From NCBI GenBank assembly GCA_001403755.1, contig CYUH01000015.1, positions 660,589-724,588 on the forward strand: a stretch of 64,000 bases of DNA. The letters are read 5' to 3'. Below, piece by piece: positions 26,719-35,118 of the stretch (position 1 is its first letter; each line of letters begins with the position of its first letter). The position numbers and the translations under genes are program-made. The stretch is from Chryseobacterium senegalense (GTDB lineage: Bacteria; Bacteroidota; Bacteroidia; Flavobacteriales; Weeksellaceae). The notes below the pieces were generated by a model. It searched no databases. It was not told where the DNA came from and was given only the letters and a program-made list of their open reading frames with translations.

Positions 26719-27258
26719 ATGAAAATACTCGCTTTTGCAGGAAGCAATTCTACCGTTTCAATCAACAAGAAACTTGTAACCTTTGCTTCTACATTTTTCT
26801 CTGAAAACGAGGTGGAAATTTTAGATTTAAATGATTATGAAATGCCTATCTACAAAAGAGAAATTGAACTAGAAGCCAGCACTCCACAATCCGCAAAAGA
26901 TTTCGCTGCGAAGATCGATGCTTCTGATTTGATTTTGCTTTCCACTCCGGAAAACAATGGAAACTTCCCCGCAGTTTTCAAAAATTTAATGGATTGGATG
27001 TCGCGAATCAAAGGCAGAAAAATCTTTGGTGAAAAAAGCATGTTCCTCATGGCAACTTCCGATGGAGCAAGAGGTGGAGCAAGTGTTTTGGAAGTCGCCC
27101 AGAAAAGATTCCCTTTCGACGGAGCCCATATTTTAGAGGTTTTCTCGCTGCCAAAATACAGTGAAAATTTCGATCCTGAAAAAGGAATCACCGATGAGGG
27201 AAAACTCGCGGAATTGAAAGATAAAGCCGAAAGCGTAAAACAAAAAATGAATCAATAA
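26719..27258 (+). CDS. NADPH-dependent FMN reductase family flavoprotein
   Basis: The 179-residue flavodoxin-fold protein has the phosphate-binding loop AFAGSNSTVSINKKL near the N-terminus and the FMN-binding segment LLSTPENNGNFPAVFKNLMD, both typical of NADPH-dependent FMN/azo/chromate reductases (pfam FMN_red). ATSDGARGGASVLEV is also conserved. It is cytoplasmic; the natural electron acceptor is unknown. It has a good terminator at its end. Confidence 0.9.
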   Translation: MKILAFAGSNSTVSINKKLVTFASTFFSENEVEILDLNDYEMPIYKREIELEASTPQSAKDFAAKIDASDLILLSTPENNGNFPAVFKNLMDWMSRIKGRKIFGEKSMFLMATSDGARGGASVLEVAQKRFPFDGAHILEVFSLPKYSENFDPEKGITDEGKLAELKDKAESVKQKMNQ

Positions 27259-27269
27259 ATAAATATAAC

Positions 27270-27301
27270 AAAGCTGCTTCAACATAGAAGCAGCTTTTTT
27301 T
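27270..27301 (+). terminator. Terminator after the FMN reductase gene
   Basis: AAAGCTGCTTC and GAAGCAGCTTT form an 11-bp stem around six nt, followed by a T run. Confidence 0.88.
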
Positions 27302-27391
27302 GAACCAAATTTTTACTGATGATACTGATTAAGATTTGTTCATATTAACAAATTTTAAAATAACTCTTCAAATTCTAAGAGCCTGCTTTTT

Positions 27392-27399
27392 TATCTTTG
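27392..27399 (+). promoter_or_regulatory. -7 promoter box of the 26-codon ORF
   Basis: TATCTTTG fits TAnnTTTG and lies 22 nt before an ATG at 27422. No TTG was found at -33. Confidence 0.45.
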
Positions 27400-27421
27400 A
27401 CAAAATTTTAAATTAAAAAAA

Positions 27422-27502
27422 ATGCAGAAAATCACAGACCTTATCAAAGTGCTCCGCGAATATCTGGAAGCACAAATTTTTGTTGATAAAAGTATCCGTT
27501 AA
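27422..27502 (+). CDS. Possible 26-residue small protein
   Basis: The frame begins MQKITDLIKVLREYLEAQIF and ends VDKSIR. It would form one amphipathic helix. It lies alone in a 362-bp gap but has its own -7 box upstream and an intrinsic terminator downstream (27584-27614), so a short transcript of roughly 200 nt is likely. Whether it is a real small protein, the remnant of a gene, or part of a small RNA cannot be decided here. I recognise no homologue. Confidence 0.4.
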   Translation: MQKITDLIKVLREYLEAQIFVDKSIR

Positions 27503-27583
27503 AACCTATAATTAAAAACTCGATGAAATAATTTTCCTTTTTTTCATATCATTAGCCAAATCCAATAACATATTAAATTAAAA

Positions 27584-27614
27584 AAGAAGAGCGCTCCGAG
27601 GAACGCTCTTTTTT
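27584..27614. terminator. Bidirectional terminator between the small ORF and DUF808
   Basis: AAGAGCG and CGCTCTT form the stem, with A residues on the left and six T residues on the right, so it can work on both strands. Confidence 0.75.
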
Positions 27615-27620
27615 CTATTC

Positions 27621-28538
27621 TTAAGCTGCTTTTTTCTTTTTTACAAATCTGAAAGCTCTCTTGAAAAGCATAAACACAGGAACCATGATTAAACCACCAA
27701 TTATTCCGAGCAAAGCTTCCCTTACCATTGTAGGCAAATTAGGAAGGAAGTGGTGATGAATCCAATCGATATTGTGGGCAAAAATTCCACCAGCAACAAG
27801 GATTAATGCTACCGTTCCGATGATTCCTAATAATTTTATCACCCACGGAAGCGCTTTTACCAATAATTCACCTAAAGTATTGACGAATCCTTTTCCACCC
27901 GATTTTCTGATAAGTTTGAATCCTGCATCATCCATTCTTACAATCAATGCGACAATTCCATAAACGCCAACCGTAGCAATAATCGCCACGATAGAAACGG
28001 TAATGATTTCTACTAACAATGGGTTGAACTGAGATTTTAGGGTTTCAAAACCATCTTTTGCTGAAGCCAAAGCAATAATGACAATTTCCAGGGAAAGAAT
28101 AAAATCGGTTTGAATGGCAGAGTTTACTTTTTCCGCTTCCTCCGCTTCACCACCGTTACTTGGCTCTTCGATTTCCTGCACCACCTCGTGGCCTTTTTTT
28201 CTGCTGTGAATGAGGTATTCGATAATTTTTTCTACACCTTCGTATGCGAGATACAAACCACCAAGAATCAGAATAACCGTGATCGCCGTTGGATAAATCC
28301 ATTGCAGCAAAAAGACCGCCGGCACGATGATGAGTTTATTAATAAACGAACCTTTCATGATTTTTAGCAAAACCGGAACTTCGCGCGAAGACAGAAAACC
28401 GGTCGCCTTCTCCGCATTTACGGCAAGATCATCTCCTAAAATCCCTGCCGTTTGTTTGGTTGCTAATTTGGATGTTACTGCGATGTCGTCCATCAAAGCA
28501 GCAATATCATCTAAGATCGCAAAAAAGCCTGAAGCCAT
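27621..28538 (-). CDS. DUF808 family inner membrane protein (YedI-like)
   Basis: The 305-residue protein begins MASGFFAILDDIAALMDDIA, continues VTSKLATKQTAGILGDDLAV and NAEKATGFLSSREVPVLLKI, the hallmark start of DUF808/YedI. Several hydrophobic helices follow, and a basic C-terminus ends FVKKKKAA. The function of the family is unknown. A -7 box lies 20 nt upstream with a TTG 18 nt before it. Confidence 0.93.
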   Translation of the reverse strand: MASGFFAILDDIAALMDDIAVTSKLATKQTAGILGDDLAVNAEKATGFLSSREVPVLLKIMKGSFINKLIIVPAVFLLQWIYPTAITVILILGGLYLAYEGVEKIIEYLIHSRKKGHEVVQEIEEPSNGGEAEEAEKVNSAIQTDFILSLEIVIIALASAKDGFETLKSQFNPLLVEIITVSIVAIIATVGVYGIVALIVRMDDAGFKLIRKSGGKGFVNTLGELLVKALPWVIKLLGIIGTVALILVAGGIFAHNIDWIHHHFLPNLPTMVREALLGIIGGLIMVPVFMLFKRAFRFVKKKKAA

Positions 28539-28558
28539 ATTGTATTTTTTGTATTGAA

Positions 28559-28587
28559 CAAAAATAGGAATTTCGATGAGAAATCAA
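28559..28587 (-). promoter_or_regulatory. Promoter (-33/-7) of the DUF808 gene
   Basis: On the minus strand, TTG, 18 nt, then TATTTTTG (28559-28566), 20 nt before the ATG. Confidence 0.55.
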
Positions 28588-28757
28588 TGCTTTGAGTTTT
28601 TGTAAAACAACCTTTTTTTTAAATCATTTTTTAATTTCGTTTAAAAATCTTATTTTCGCAAAACAAAATTTGTATCCTTGAAACCGAAAAAAATACATTC
28701 CGAGAAAGAGAATTTCCAAAATATTGGATGTGTGATTTTCGCAAATAAATACTAATG
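28588..28757 (+). other. Non-coding stretch upstream of purM
   Basis: No convincing gene was seen here. The region lies between the DUF808 promoter and the hairpin at 28758-28788 and may hold the start site of a purM leader or small RNA. A near-consensus box TATTTTCG lies near 28651. Confidence 0.3.
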
Positions 28758-28788
28758 AGCCGACGTCTGAATGATTGTCGGCTTTTTT
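28758..28788 (+). terminator. Intrinsic-terminator-like hairpin in the purM leader
   Basis: AGCCGAC and GTCGGCT form a 7-bp GC-rich stem around 12 nt, followed by TTTTTT. It is oriented on the plus strand and stands 58 nt before the purM ATG. No plus-strand gene lies between the terminator at 27614 and this hairpin, so it either ends a small RNA or attenuates the purine transcript. Confidence 0.65.
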
Positions 28789-28846
28789 GTTCTTTATTTT
28801 CAATGTTTTCAGGTTTTTGTGAAGTAAAATTTAATATAAAGTAAAA

Positions 28847-29836
28847 ATGAGCAATACATACAAATCCGCAGGAGTTGACAAAGAAGAAGGTTACAAAACC
28901 GTCGACAAAATAAAAATGGCAGTTGCCGAAACTCACAATGATAATGTACTGAACAATTTAGGAAGTTTCGGTGCTTTTTACCAGATTAGTGGTTACCAAA
29001 ATCCTGTTTTGGTGAGCGGAACCGACGGAGTAGGGACCAAATTAAAAGTCGCCCTGGATTCGAAAAAATATGATTCCATTGGAGTTGATTGTTTCGCGAT
29101 GTGTGCGAACGATATTTTATGTCATGGTGCGAAACCTCTGTTTTTCCTCGATTATTTAGCTTGCGGAAAACTCGATTCCGATATTGCAGCCGAAATTGTG
29201 ATGGGAATGGTGAAAGCCTGCAAAGACAATAATTGCGCTCTCATCGGTGGCGAAACTGCCGAAATGCCCGGAATGTACCAACCCGGAGATTACGATGTAG
29301 CCGGTTTTTGCGTAGGAATCGTAGAAAAAGACCAGATTATCGATGGTTCCAAAATAAAACCAGGAGATCAAATTATCGCTTTACCAAGTTCCGGTTTCCA
29401 CAGCAACGGATTTTCTTTGGTTAGAAAAATCTTCCCGGATTTTAATGAAGAATTTGAAGGAAAACCTCTCTTCGAAACACTTTTAGTTCCTACAAGACTT
29501 TATTATCAGCCGATTCACAGGGTTTTGGAAGAAGTGAAAGTTTCAGGAATTGCGCACATCACCGGTGGCGGACTGATTGAAAATGTGCCTAGAATTATTC
29601 CTGATAACCTTTGCGCGAAAATTGAACCTTCTACCATTAAAATTCCGAGCATCATGCTGGAGCTTGAAAAACGAGGAAACATCGCAAGATCAGAAATGTA
29701 CGGAACTTTCAACATGGGTGTAGGAATGGTGATTGTGGTTGATGAAAATCACGCAACCAAAGTTTTGGATTTGCTTGGAGATGCTTATATTATTGGAGAA
29801 ATCACCGAAGGTAATGAGAAAATAGTTTTAAATTAA
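28847..29836 (+). CDS. purM: Phosphoribosylformylglycinamidine cyclo-ligase (AIR synthetase)
   Basis: PurM makes aminoimidazole ribotide from FGAM with ATP, step 5 of purine synthesis. The 329-residue protein has YKSAGVDKEEGYKTVDKIK, the glycine-rich VSGTDGVGTKLKVA, the segment DCFAMCANDILCHGAKPLFF, LIGGETAEMPGMYQPGDYD, and LPSSGFHSNGFSLVRK, all hallmarks of the family. It is first in a run of purine genes on this strand. Confidence 0.97.
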   Translation: MSNTYKSAGVDKEEGYKTVDKIKMAVAETHNDNVLNNLGSFGAFYQISGYQNPVLVSGTDGVGTKLKVALDSKKYDSIGVDCFAMCANDILCHGAKPLFFLDYLACGKLDSDIAAEIVMGMVKACKDNNCALIGGETAEMPGMYQPGDYDVAGFCVGIVEKDQIIDGSKIKPGDQIIALPSSGFHSNGFSLVRKIFPDFNEEFEGKPLFETLLVPTRLYYQPIHRVLEEVKVSGIAHITGGGLIENVPRIIPDNLCAKIEPSTIKIPSIMLELEKRGNIARSEMYGTFNMGVGMVIVVDENHATKVLDLLGDAYIIGEITEGNEKIVLN

Positions 29837-29891
29837 TTGCTTTAGGCGATTAGTTTTTTGCACGATATCTTCCTAAAATGAACATCGTTTT

Positions 29892-30455
29892 ATGAAAAAT
29901 CTAGTAGTCCTCGTTTCCGGTTCCGGTTCCAATCTTCAGCGCATCATCAACGCAATTGAACAGGGAGAAATTCCGAACGCTACCATAAAATTGGTTGTTG
30001 CTGATCGCGAATGTTTTGGGTTACAAAGAGCCCAAAATCACGGAATTAAAAGTATTTTAATAAAAAGGGGAAAAACTTTTTCCGAGAATTTAGCGAAAAA
30101 AATTCCTGAAAATACAGATTTAATCATTCTTGCAGGATTTTTATCAATCATCAGCAAAGAATTTTGTGAAAATTTCCCCGGAAAAATTATCAATATTCAT
30201 CCAGCGCTTTTGCCTAAATTCGGAGGAAAAGGAATGTGGGGTAACCATGTTCATAAAGCGGTTTTGGAAGCGAATGAAAAAGAAAGCGGTGCTACCGTGC
30301 ATTTCGTAACGCCCGGAATTGATGAAGGCGAAATTATCCTTCAAAAATCATTTGAGATTTCAGAATCAGAAACCGTGGAATCTTTAGCAAAGAAAATTCA
30401 TGAAGTGGAATACGAAATTTTCCCGATAGCGATCAATAAGGTTTTGGAAGGTTGA
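29892..30455 (+). CDS. purN: Phosphoribosylglycinamide formyltransferase (GAR transformylase)
   Basis: PurN formylates GAR with 10-formyl-tetrahydrofolate, step 3 of purine synthesis. The 187-residue protein has the N-terminal VLVSGSGSNLQRIINAIEQG, the catalytic N-x-H in INIHPALLPKFGGKGMWG, and ATVHFVTPGIDEGEII with the conserved aspartate. It follows purM by 55 nt and lies in the purine cluster. Confidence 0.96.
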   Translation: MKNLVVLVSGSGSNLQRIINAIEQGEIPNATIKLVVADRECFGLQRAQNHGIKSILIKRGKTFSENLAKKIPENTDLIILAGFLSIISKEFCENFPGKIINIHPALLPKFGGKGMWGNHVHKAVLEANEKESGATVHFVTPGIDEGEIILQKSFEISESETVESLAKKIHEVEYEIFPIAINKVLEG

Positions 30456-30563
30456 TTCATGATGAATATTTCCAAGTTTAACTTTATTAATGAAAAAAAA
30501 ATTATGGAAGTCAAAATAAAAATGGATGACCAAAGATTTAATAAAAAGTAAAAAAGAAAGAAA

Positions 30564-32081
30564 ATGTCAAAAAAAAGAGCGCTTATTTCTGTTTCCGATA
30601 AATCCGGACTTATAGAATTTGCAAGGTTTTTAGAAGAAAATAACTACGAATTGGTTTCCACTGGCGGAACTTTCAAGCATTTGAAAGATGCTGGCTTATC
30701 TCCGATACAGATTGATGAAGTGACGGATTTCCCTGAAATGTTGGACGGAAGAGTGAAAACTTTGCACCCAAAAGTTCACGGCGGATTACTCGCAGTTCGT
30801 GATAATGAAGAACACATGAGCACCGTGCAGCAACATGAAATCGGGTTGATTGATATGGTGATCGTCAATTTGTATCCGTTTTTCGAAAATGCCAATTCCG
30901 ATATTTCTTTAGATGAAAAAGTAGAATTTATCGATATCGGCGGACCTTCCATGTTGAGATCAGGAGCCAAAAATTTCAATTCGGTTACCGTAATTACCGA
31001 TGTGGAAGATTATGCAAAAATTCAGCAGGAAATTGCAAAAACCGGAAATACAACATTGGAAACTCGAAAAAAACTCGCCGGAAAAGTCTTTAACTTGACT
31101 TCAGCTTATGACGGTGCGATTTCAAAAATGCTTTTGGATGAAGAATATCCGCAGTATTTGAATGCTTCTTACAAAAAAGTTTCAGATTTAAGATATGGTG
31201 AAAACCCGCATCAAACGGCAGCTTATTATGTTTCCACCACCGATAATGGAGCGATGAAAGATTTCGAAATTTTGGGCGGAAAAGAATTGTCATTCAATAA
31301 CCTTCGCGATATGGATTTGTGTTGGAAAGTGGTGAATGAATTCAAAAACGAAATGGCTTGTTGCGCCGTAAAACATTCTACACCTTGCGGAGTTGCGGTA
31401 GGAAATTCGGCTTTAGAAACCTATAAAAAAACCTTCGAATGTGATCCAGTTTCTATTTTTGGCGGGATTATTGGAATGAATTTTAATGTAGATGCAGCCA
31501 CAGCAGAGGAGCTCAACAAAACCTTCTTGGAAATTGTAATGGCGCCATCTTTTGATGAAGATGCTATTGAAATTTTAAGAAAGAAGAAAAATTTAAGAAT
31601 TATCAGGATTACAAACCCTGTGTCCGATGCTCAAACTTGGGTAAAAGTAGATGGTGGAATTTTGGTGCAGGATAATGACACCCAATTTTCAGAAAAAATT
31701 GAAACCGTTACGGTTTTTAAACCCTCCGAGGAACAACAAAAAGCACTTCTGTTTGCGCAACGCGTTGTGAAATATGTAAAGTCAAATGCGATTGTGGTTT
31801 CCAACGGTATACAAGCTCTTGGAATTGGTGGCGGACAAGTAAACCGAATCTGGGCAACCGAGCATGCAGTAGAAAGAGCGAAAGAAAAGTTCCAAGGAGA
31901 TTTGGTTTTGGCTTCTGATGCGTTTTTCCCTTTCCGTGACGTGGTTGATTTCTGCGCAAAAGAAGGAATAAAAGCCATCATTCAACCCGGTGGAAGTATG
32001 AGAGACGAGGAAAGTATAGAAGCTGCCAATGAACACGGAATTCCGATGATGTTCACAGGAATGCGCCACTTTTTGCATTGA
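30564..32081 (+). CDS. purH: Bifunctional AICAR transformylase/IMP cyclohydrolase
   Basis: PurH performs the last two steps to IMP. The 505-residue protein has an N-terminal MGS-like IMP cyclohydrolase domain ([49 protein letters not shown]) and a C-terminal transformylase domain ([31 protein letters not shown] with Lys-His, [20 protein letters not shown]). The length is normal. The gap to purN is 108 nt. Confidence 0.98.
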   Translation: MSKKRALISVSDKSGLIEFARFLEENNYELVSTGGTFKHLKDAGLSPIQIDEVTDFPEMLDGRVKTLHPKVHGGLLAVRDNEEHMSTVQQHEIGLIDMVIVNLYPFFENANSDISLDEKVEFIDIGGPSMLRSGAKNFNSVTVITDVEDYAKIQQEIAKTGNTTLETRKKLAGKVFNLTSAYDGAISKMLLDEEYPQYLNASYKKVSDLRYGENPHQTAAYYVSTTDNGAMKDFEILGGKELSFNNLRDMDLCWKVVNEFKNEMACCAVKHSTPCGVAVGNSALETYKKTFECDPVSIFGGIIGMNFNVDAATAEELNKTFLEIVMAPSFDEDAIEILRKKKNLRIIRITNPVSDAQTWVKVDGGILVQDNDTQFSEKIETVTVFKPSEEQQKALLFAQRVVKYVKSNAIVVSNGIQALGIGGGQVNRIWATEHAVERAKEKFQGDLVLASDAFFPFRDVVDFCAKEGIKAIIQPGGSMRDEESIEAANEHGIPMMFTGMRHFLH

Positions 32082-32154
32082 TAATTTTTAAAATAACAGC
32101 TGTCTGAATCACTGTATCTTTTAGAAATGAACAAACTTTTTCTCCGAACTAAAT

Positions 32155-32184
32155 TTGAGATTCCCTTTCAAATTAGTAATTTTG
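32155..32184 (+). promoter_or_regulatory. Promoter (-33/-7) of purD
   Basis: TTG (32155-32157), exactly 19 nt, then TAATTTTG (32177-32184), a full match to the Bacteroidota consensus. It lies 21 nt before the purD ATG, so purD has its own promoter within the purine cluster. Confidence 0.7.
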
Positions 32185-32205
32185 GAGAATTCAAATAATT
32201 AAACA

Positions 32206-33444
32206 ATGAAAATATTAATCATAGGAAATGGAGCCAGAGAGTCTGCAATTGCAGTAAAACTGAAAGGCGACAACCGAATTAGCAAAATGTATTTTGCACA
32301 GGGTAACGCAACTACCGATAAATTAGGGCAAAATGTTTACGAGCAAAGTGTAGAAGGATTAAGAGATTTTGCCATCAAAGAAAGAATCGATCTTACGATT
32401 GTAGGACCGGAAGCACCTTTGGTTGAAGGAATTGTGGATGAATTTAAGAAACACGGCCTCAAAATTTTCGGACCAAGAAAAAGAACAGCAGAATTGGAAG
32501 GAAGCAAGGCTTTTTCCAAGAAATTTATGCAGACCAATAACATCAAAACCGCAAAAGCAGTTGTTTTCGATGCTTATCAAGATGCGATTGATTATGTTAG
32601 GCAACAGCAATTCCCAATCGTGATCAAAGCGAGTGGTCTAGCCGGCGGAAAAGGTGTTGTAATCGCTGAAGATTTAATGGAAGCTGAATCCACGATTCAT
32701 CAGTTTATGATCGAAAGAATTTATGGTGATGCCGGAATACAATTGGTGATCGAGGAATATTTGAATGGTTTTGAAGCATCAATTATCGCTTTTTCCAACG
32801 GAAAAAAATTGTTCCCTTGTATTCCTGTAAAAGATTATAAAAAAGTTGGAAACGGAGATACTGGTCCCAACACGGGTGGAATGGGAAGTGTAGCTCCGAG
32901 CCCGGAATTTACAGCAGCACATTTCCAAGATTTTGAAGAAAATATCATGAAGCCAACGCTTGCAGGTTTGGAAGCAGCGAATATTCAATTTAAAGGTTTT
33001 ATCTTTTTTGGTTTAATGGTAACCAACAACGGAACTTTCCTTTTGGAATATAATATGAGAATGGGAGATCCGGAAACTCAAGTGATTATGGCGTTGATGG
33101 AAAACGAATTATTCGACGTGATTACTGATTGTTTGGAAGGAAGAGACATCAACTTGAAATTTAAAGATGAGAAAGCAGTGTGCCTCGTGATGTGTTCCGG
33201 CGGCTATCCAAGAAGAATTGAAACTGGTTTTGAAATCAGAAATTTAGATAAAGTAAAAGAAAGCCAGGTGCTTTTTGCAGGTGCTAAAACATCCGGAACC
33301 CGCATTGTGACGAACGGAGGTAGAGTGTTGAGTTTGGTTGCAACAGGAGCAACCTATGACGAAGCACGCAAAAAAGTGTATGATGATGCCAAAGTCATCA
33401 GTTTCGATTACGAGACTTACAGAGAAGATATCGGGAAATTTTAG
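32206..33444 (+). CDS. purD: Phosphoribosylamine-glycine ligase (GAR synthetase)
   Basis: PurD joins phosphoribosylamine and glycine with ATP, step 2 of purine synthesis. The 412-residue ATP-grasp protein has the N-terminal ILIIGNGARESAIAVKLKGD, TIVGPEAPLVEGIVDEF, FPIVIKASGLAGGKGVVIAE, and the ATP-grasp metal segment LEYNMRMGDPETQVIMAL. PNTGGMGSVAPSP is also a family hallmark. It has its own promoter and a terminator. Confidence 0.98.
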   Translation: MKILIIGNGARESAIAVKLKGDNRISKMYFAQGNATTDKLGQNVYEQSVEGLRDFAIKERIDLTIVGPEAPLVEGIVDEFKKHGLKIFGPRKRTAELEGSKAFSKKFMQTNNIKTAKAVVFDAYQDAIDYVRQQQFPIVIKASGLAGGKGVVIAEDLMEAESTIHQFMIERIYGDAGIQLVIEEYLNGFEASIIAFSNGKKLFPCIPVKDYKKVGNGDTGPNTGGMGSVAPSPEFTAAHFQDFEENIMKPTLAGLEAANIQFKGFIFFGLMVTNNGTFLLEYNMRMGDPETQVIMALMENELFDVITDCLEGRDINLKFKDEKAVCLVMCSGGYPRRIETGFEIRNLDKVKESQVLFAGAKTSGTRIVTNGGRVLSLVATGATYDEARKKVYDDAKVISFDYETYREDIGKF

Positions 33445-33450
33445 TAGTGA

Positions 33451-33477
33451 AGGGCGTGAGAAATCACGCCTTTTTTT
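33451..33477 (+). terminator. Terminator after purD
   Basis: GGCGTGA and TCACGCC form the stem, with GAAA within the loop, followed by seven T residues. It separates purD from guaA. Confidence 0.82.
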
Positions 33478-33542
33478 ATAGTAAATTTTAACCTAATCTT
33501 TTGAAAAACAAGCAATAAGAAATAATTAAAAGTAAAAATTCA

Positions 33543-35072
33543 ATGAATAACGGTATTATCATCCTTGATTTTGGATCTCAATATAACCAGTTGATCGCCA
33601 GAAGAATCCGAGAACTCGGAGTTTATTCTGAAGTCCTTCCTTTCAATACACGTTTAGAAGACCTTGTCGCGAGAAATCCCTCTGGAATTATTCTTTCGGG
33701 CGGACCAAGTTCGGTGAATGCAGAAAATGCTCATTTGGTGGATCGTGCGCTTTTTGAAATGGGAATTCCTGTTTTGGGAATTTGCTATGGAATGCAACTC
33801 ACCACCCATCTGTTGGGCGGTACAGTAAAAAAAGGTGAAAAAGGCGAATACGGAAAAGCGAAATTTGAAATCCAAAAATCTAACACATTACTCGCGGGAG
33901 TGAGCCGATTTTCAACCGTTTGGATGAGCCACTTCGATGAGGTAGAAAATCTTCCGGAAGGTTTTGTAATCAACGGAACCACGGATGTTATTTCGGCCAT
34001 TTCTGATGAAAACAGAAAAATATATTGTGTGCAGTTTCACCCGGAAGTGTCTCATACCGAAGAAGGTGCTCGAATGATTGAAAATTTTGTTTTTAATATT
34101 TGTAAAGCTCCCAAAGATTGGAAACTCACCAATTATATTGATAAAACTGTAGCCGAAATTAAAGAAAAAGTGGGAGATCAGAAGGTGATTCTTGGTCTTT
34201 CCGGTGGTGTAGATTCTTCTGTGGCAGCGGTATTAATTCATAAAGCCATCGGTGATCAGTTACAATGTATCTTCGTGGATACCGGACTTTTAAGAAAAGA
34301 TGAAGTCGAAAAAGTGATGAAAAATTATGGGGAACATTTTCATCTCAACATCAAATTGATCGATGCGAAAGATCGATTTATGGCCAAATTGAAAGGTGTT
34401 TCGGATCCGGAAGCAAAGCGAAAAATCATCGGGAACGAGTTCGTTGTTGTTTTTGATGAAGAATCTCACAAAATAGAAGGTGCAAAATTCCTAGCTCAAG
34501 GTACCATCTATCCGGATGTTATCGAAAGCCAGTCGGTGAAAGGTCCATCAGCAGTGATTAAATCGCATCACAACGTGGGCGGACTTCCCGAAGAAATGGA
34601 TTTTGAATTGCTGGAACCTTTGAGAGAATTGTTCAAAGATGAAGTTCGAAAAGTAGGCGAGGAGCTTGGTATTCCGCATCATTTGGTTCACCGTCATCCC
34701 TTTCCTGGTCCTGGTTTGGGAATTAGAATTTTAGGCGAAGTAGACGAAGAAAAGGTGAAAATATTACAGGAAGCTGATGATATTTTCATCGAAGAATTGT
34801 ATAAAAATGATTTGTACGAATCGGTCTCTCAAGCGTTTGTGGTTTTACTTCCGGTGAAATCGGTCGGAGTGATGGGTGATGAGAGAACTTATGAATATAC
34901 TGCTGTCGTTCGATCTGCTAATACGACGGATTTCATGACAGCAACATTCAGTAAATTCCCATGGGAATTCCTGGAAAACGTATCCAACAGAATCATCAAC
35001 GAAGTGAAAGGTATCAACAGAATTGCCTACGATATTTCGAGCAAACCGCCTGCAACCATCGAGTGGGAATAG
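33543..35072 (+). CDS. guaA: GMP synthase (glutamine-hydrolysing)
   Basis: GuaA aminates XMP to GMP. The 509-residue protein has an N-terminal class I glutamine amidotransferase with the cysteine motif VLGICYGMQL and the histidine-glutamate pair in VQFHPEVSHTEEG, then the ATP pyrophosphatase P-loop ILGLSGGVDSSVAAVLIHKA, and the C-terminal dimerisation domain (RHPFPGPGLGIRILGEV). It ends the purine cluster. Its promoter was not clearly found. Confidence 0.98.
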   Translation: MNNGIIILDFGSQYNQLIARRIRELGVYSEVLPFNTRLEDLVARNPSGIILSGGPSSVNAENAHLVDRALFEMGIPVLGICYGMQLTTHLLGGTVKKGEKGEYGKAKFEIQKSNTLLAGVSRFSTVWMSHFDEVENLPEGFVINGTTDVISAISDENRKIYCVQFHPEVSHTEEGARMIENFVFNICKAPKDWKLTNYIDKTVAEIKEKVGDQKVILGLSGGVDSSVAAVLIHKAIGDQLQCIFVDTGLLRKDEVEKVMKNYGEHFHLNIKLIDAKDRFMAKLKGVSDPEAKRKIIGNEFVVVFDEESHKIEGAKFLAQGTIYPDVIESQSVKGPSAVIKSHHNVGGLPEEMDFELLEPLRELFKDEVRKVGEELGIPHHLVHRHPFPGPGLGIRILGEVDEEKVKILQEADDIFIEELYKNDLYESVSQAFVVLLPVKSVGVMGDERTYEYTAVVRSANTTDFMTATFSKFPWEFLENVSNRIINEVKGINRIAYDISSKPPATIEWE

Positions 35073-35082
35073 GTTTTAATAA

Positions 35083-35114
35083 AAAAATCCTTCTGAAATT
35101 TCAGAAGGATTTTT
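35083..35114. terminator. Bidirectional terminator between guaA and the OMP gene
   Basis: AAAAATCCTTCTGAAA followed at once by TTTCAGAAGGATTTTT: a perfect 32-bp palindrome with A/T ends that serves both convergent genes. Confidence 0.88.
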
Positions 35115-35118
35115 CTTT

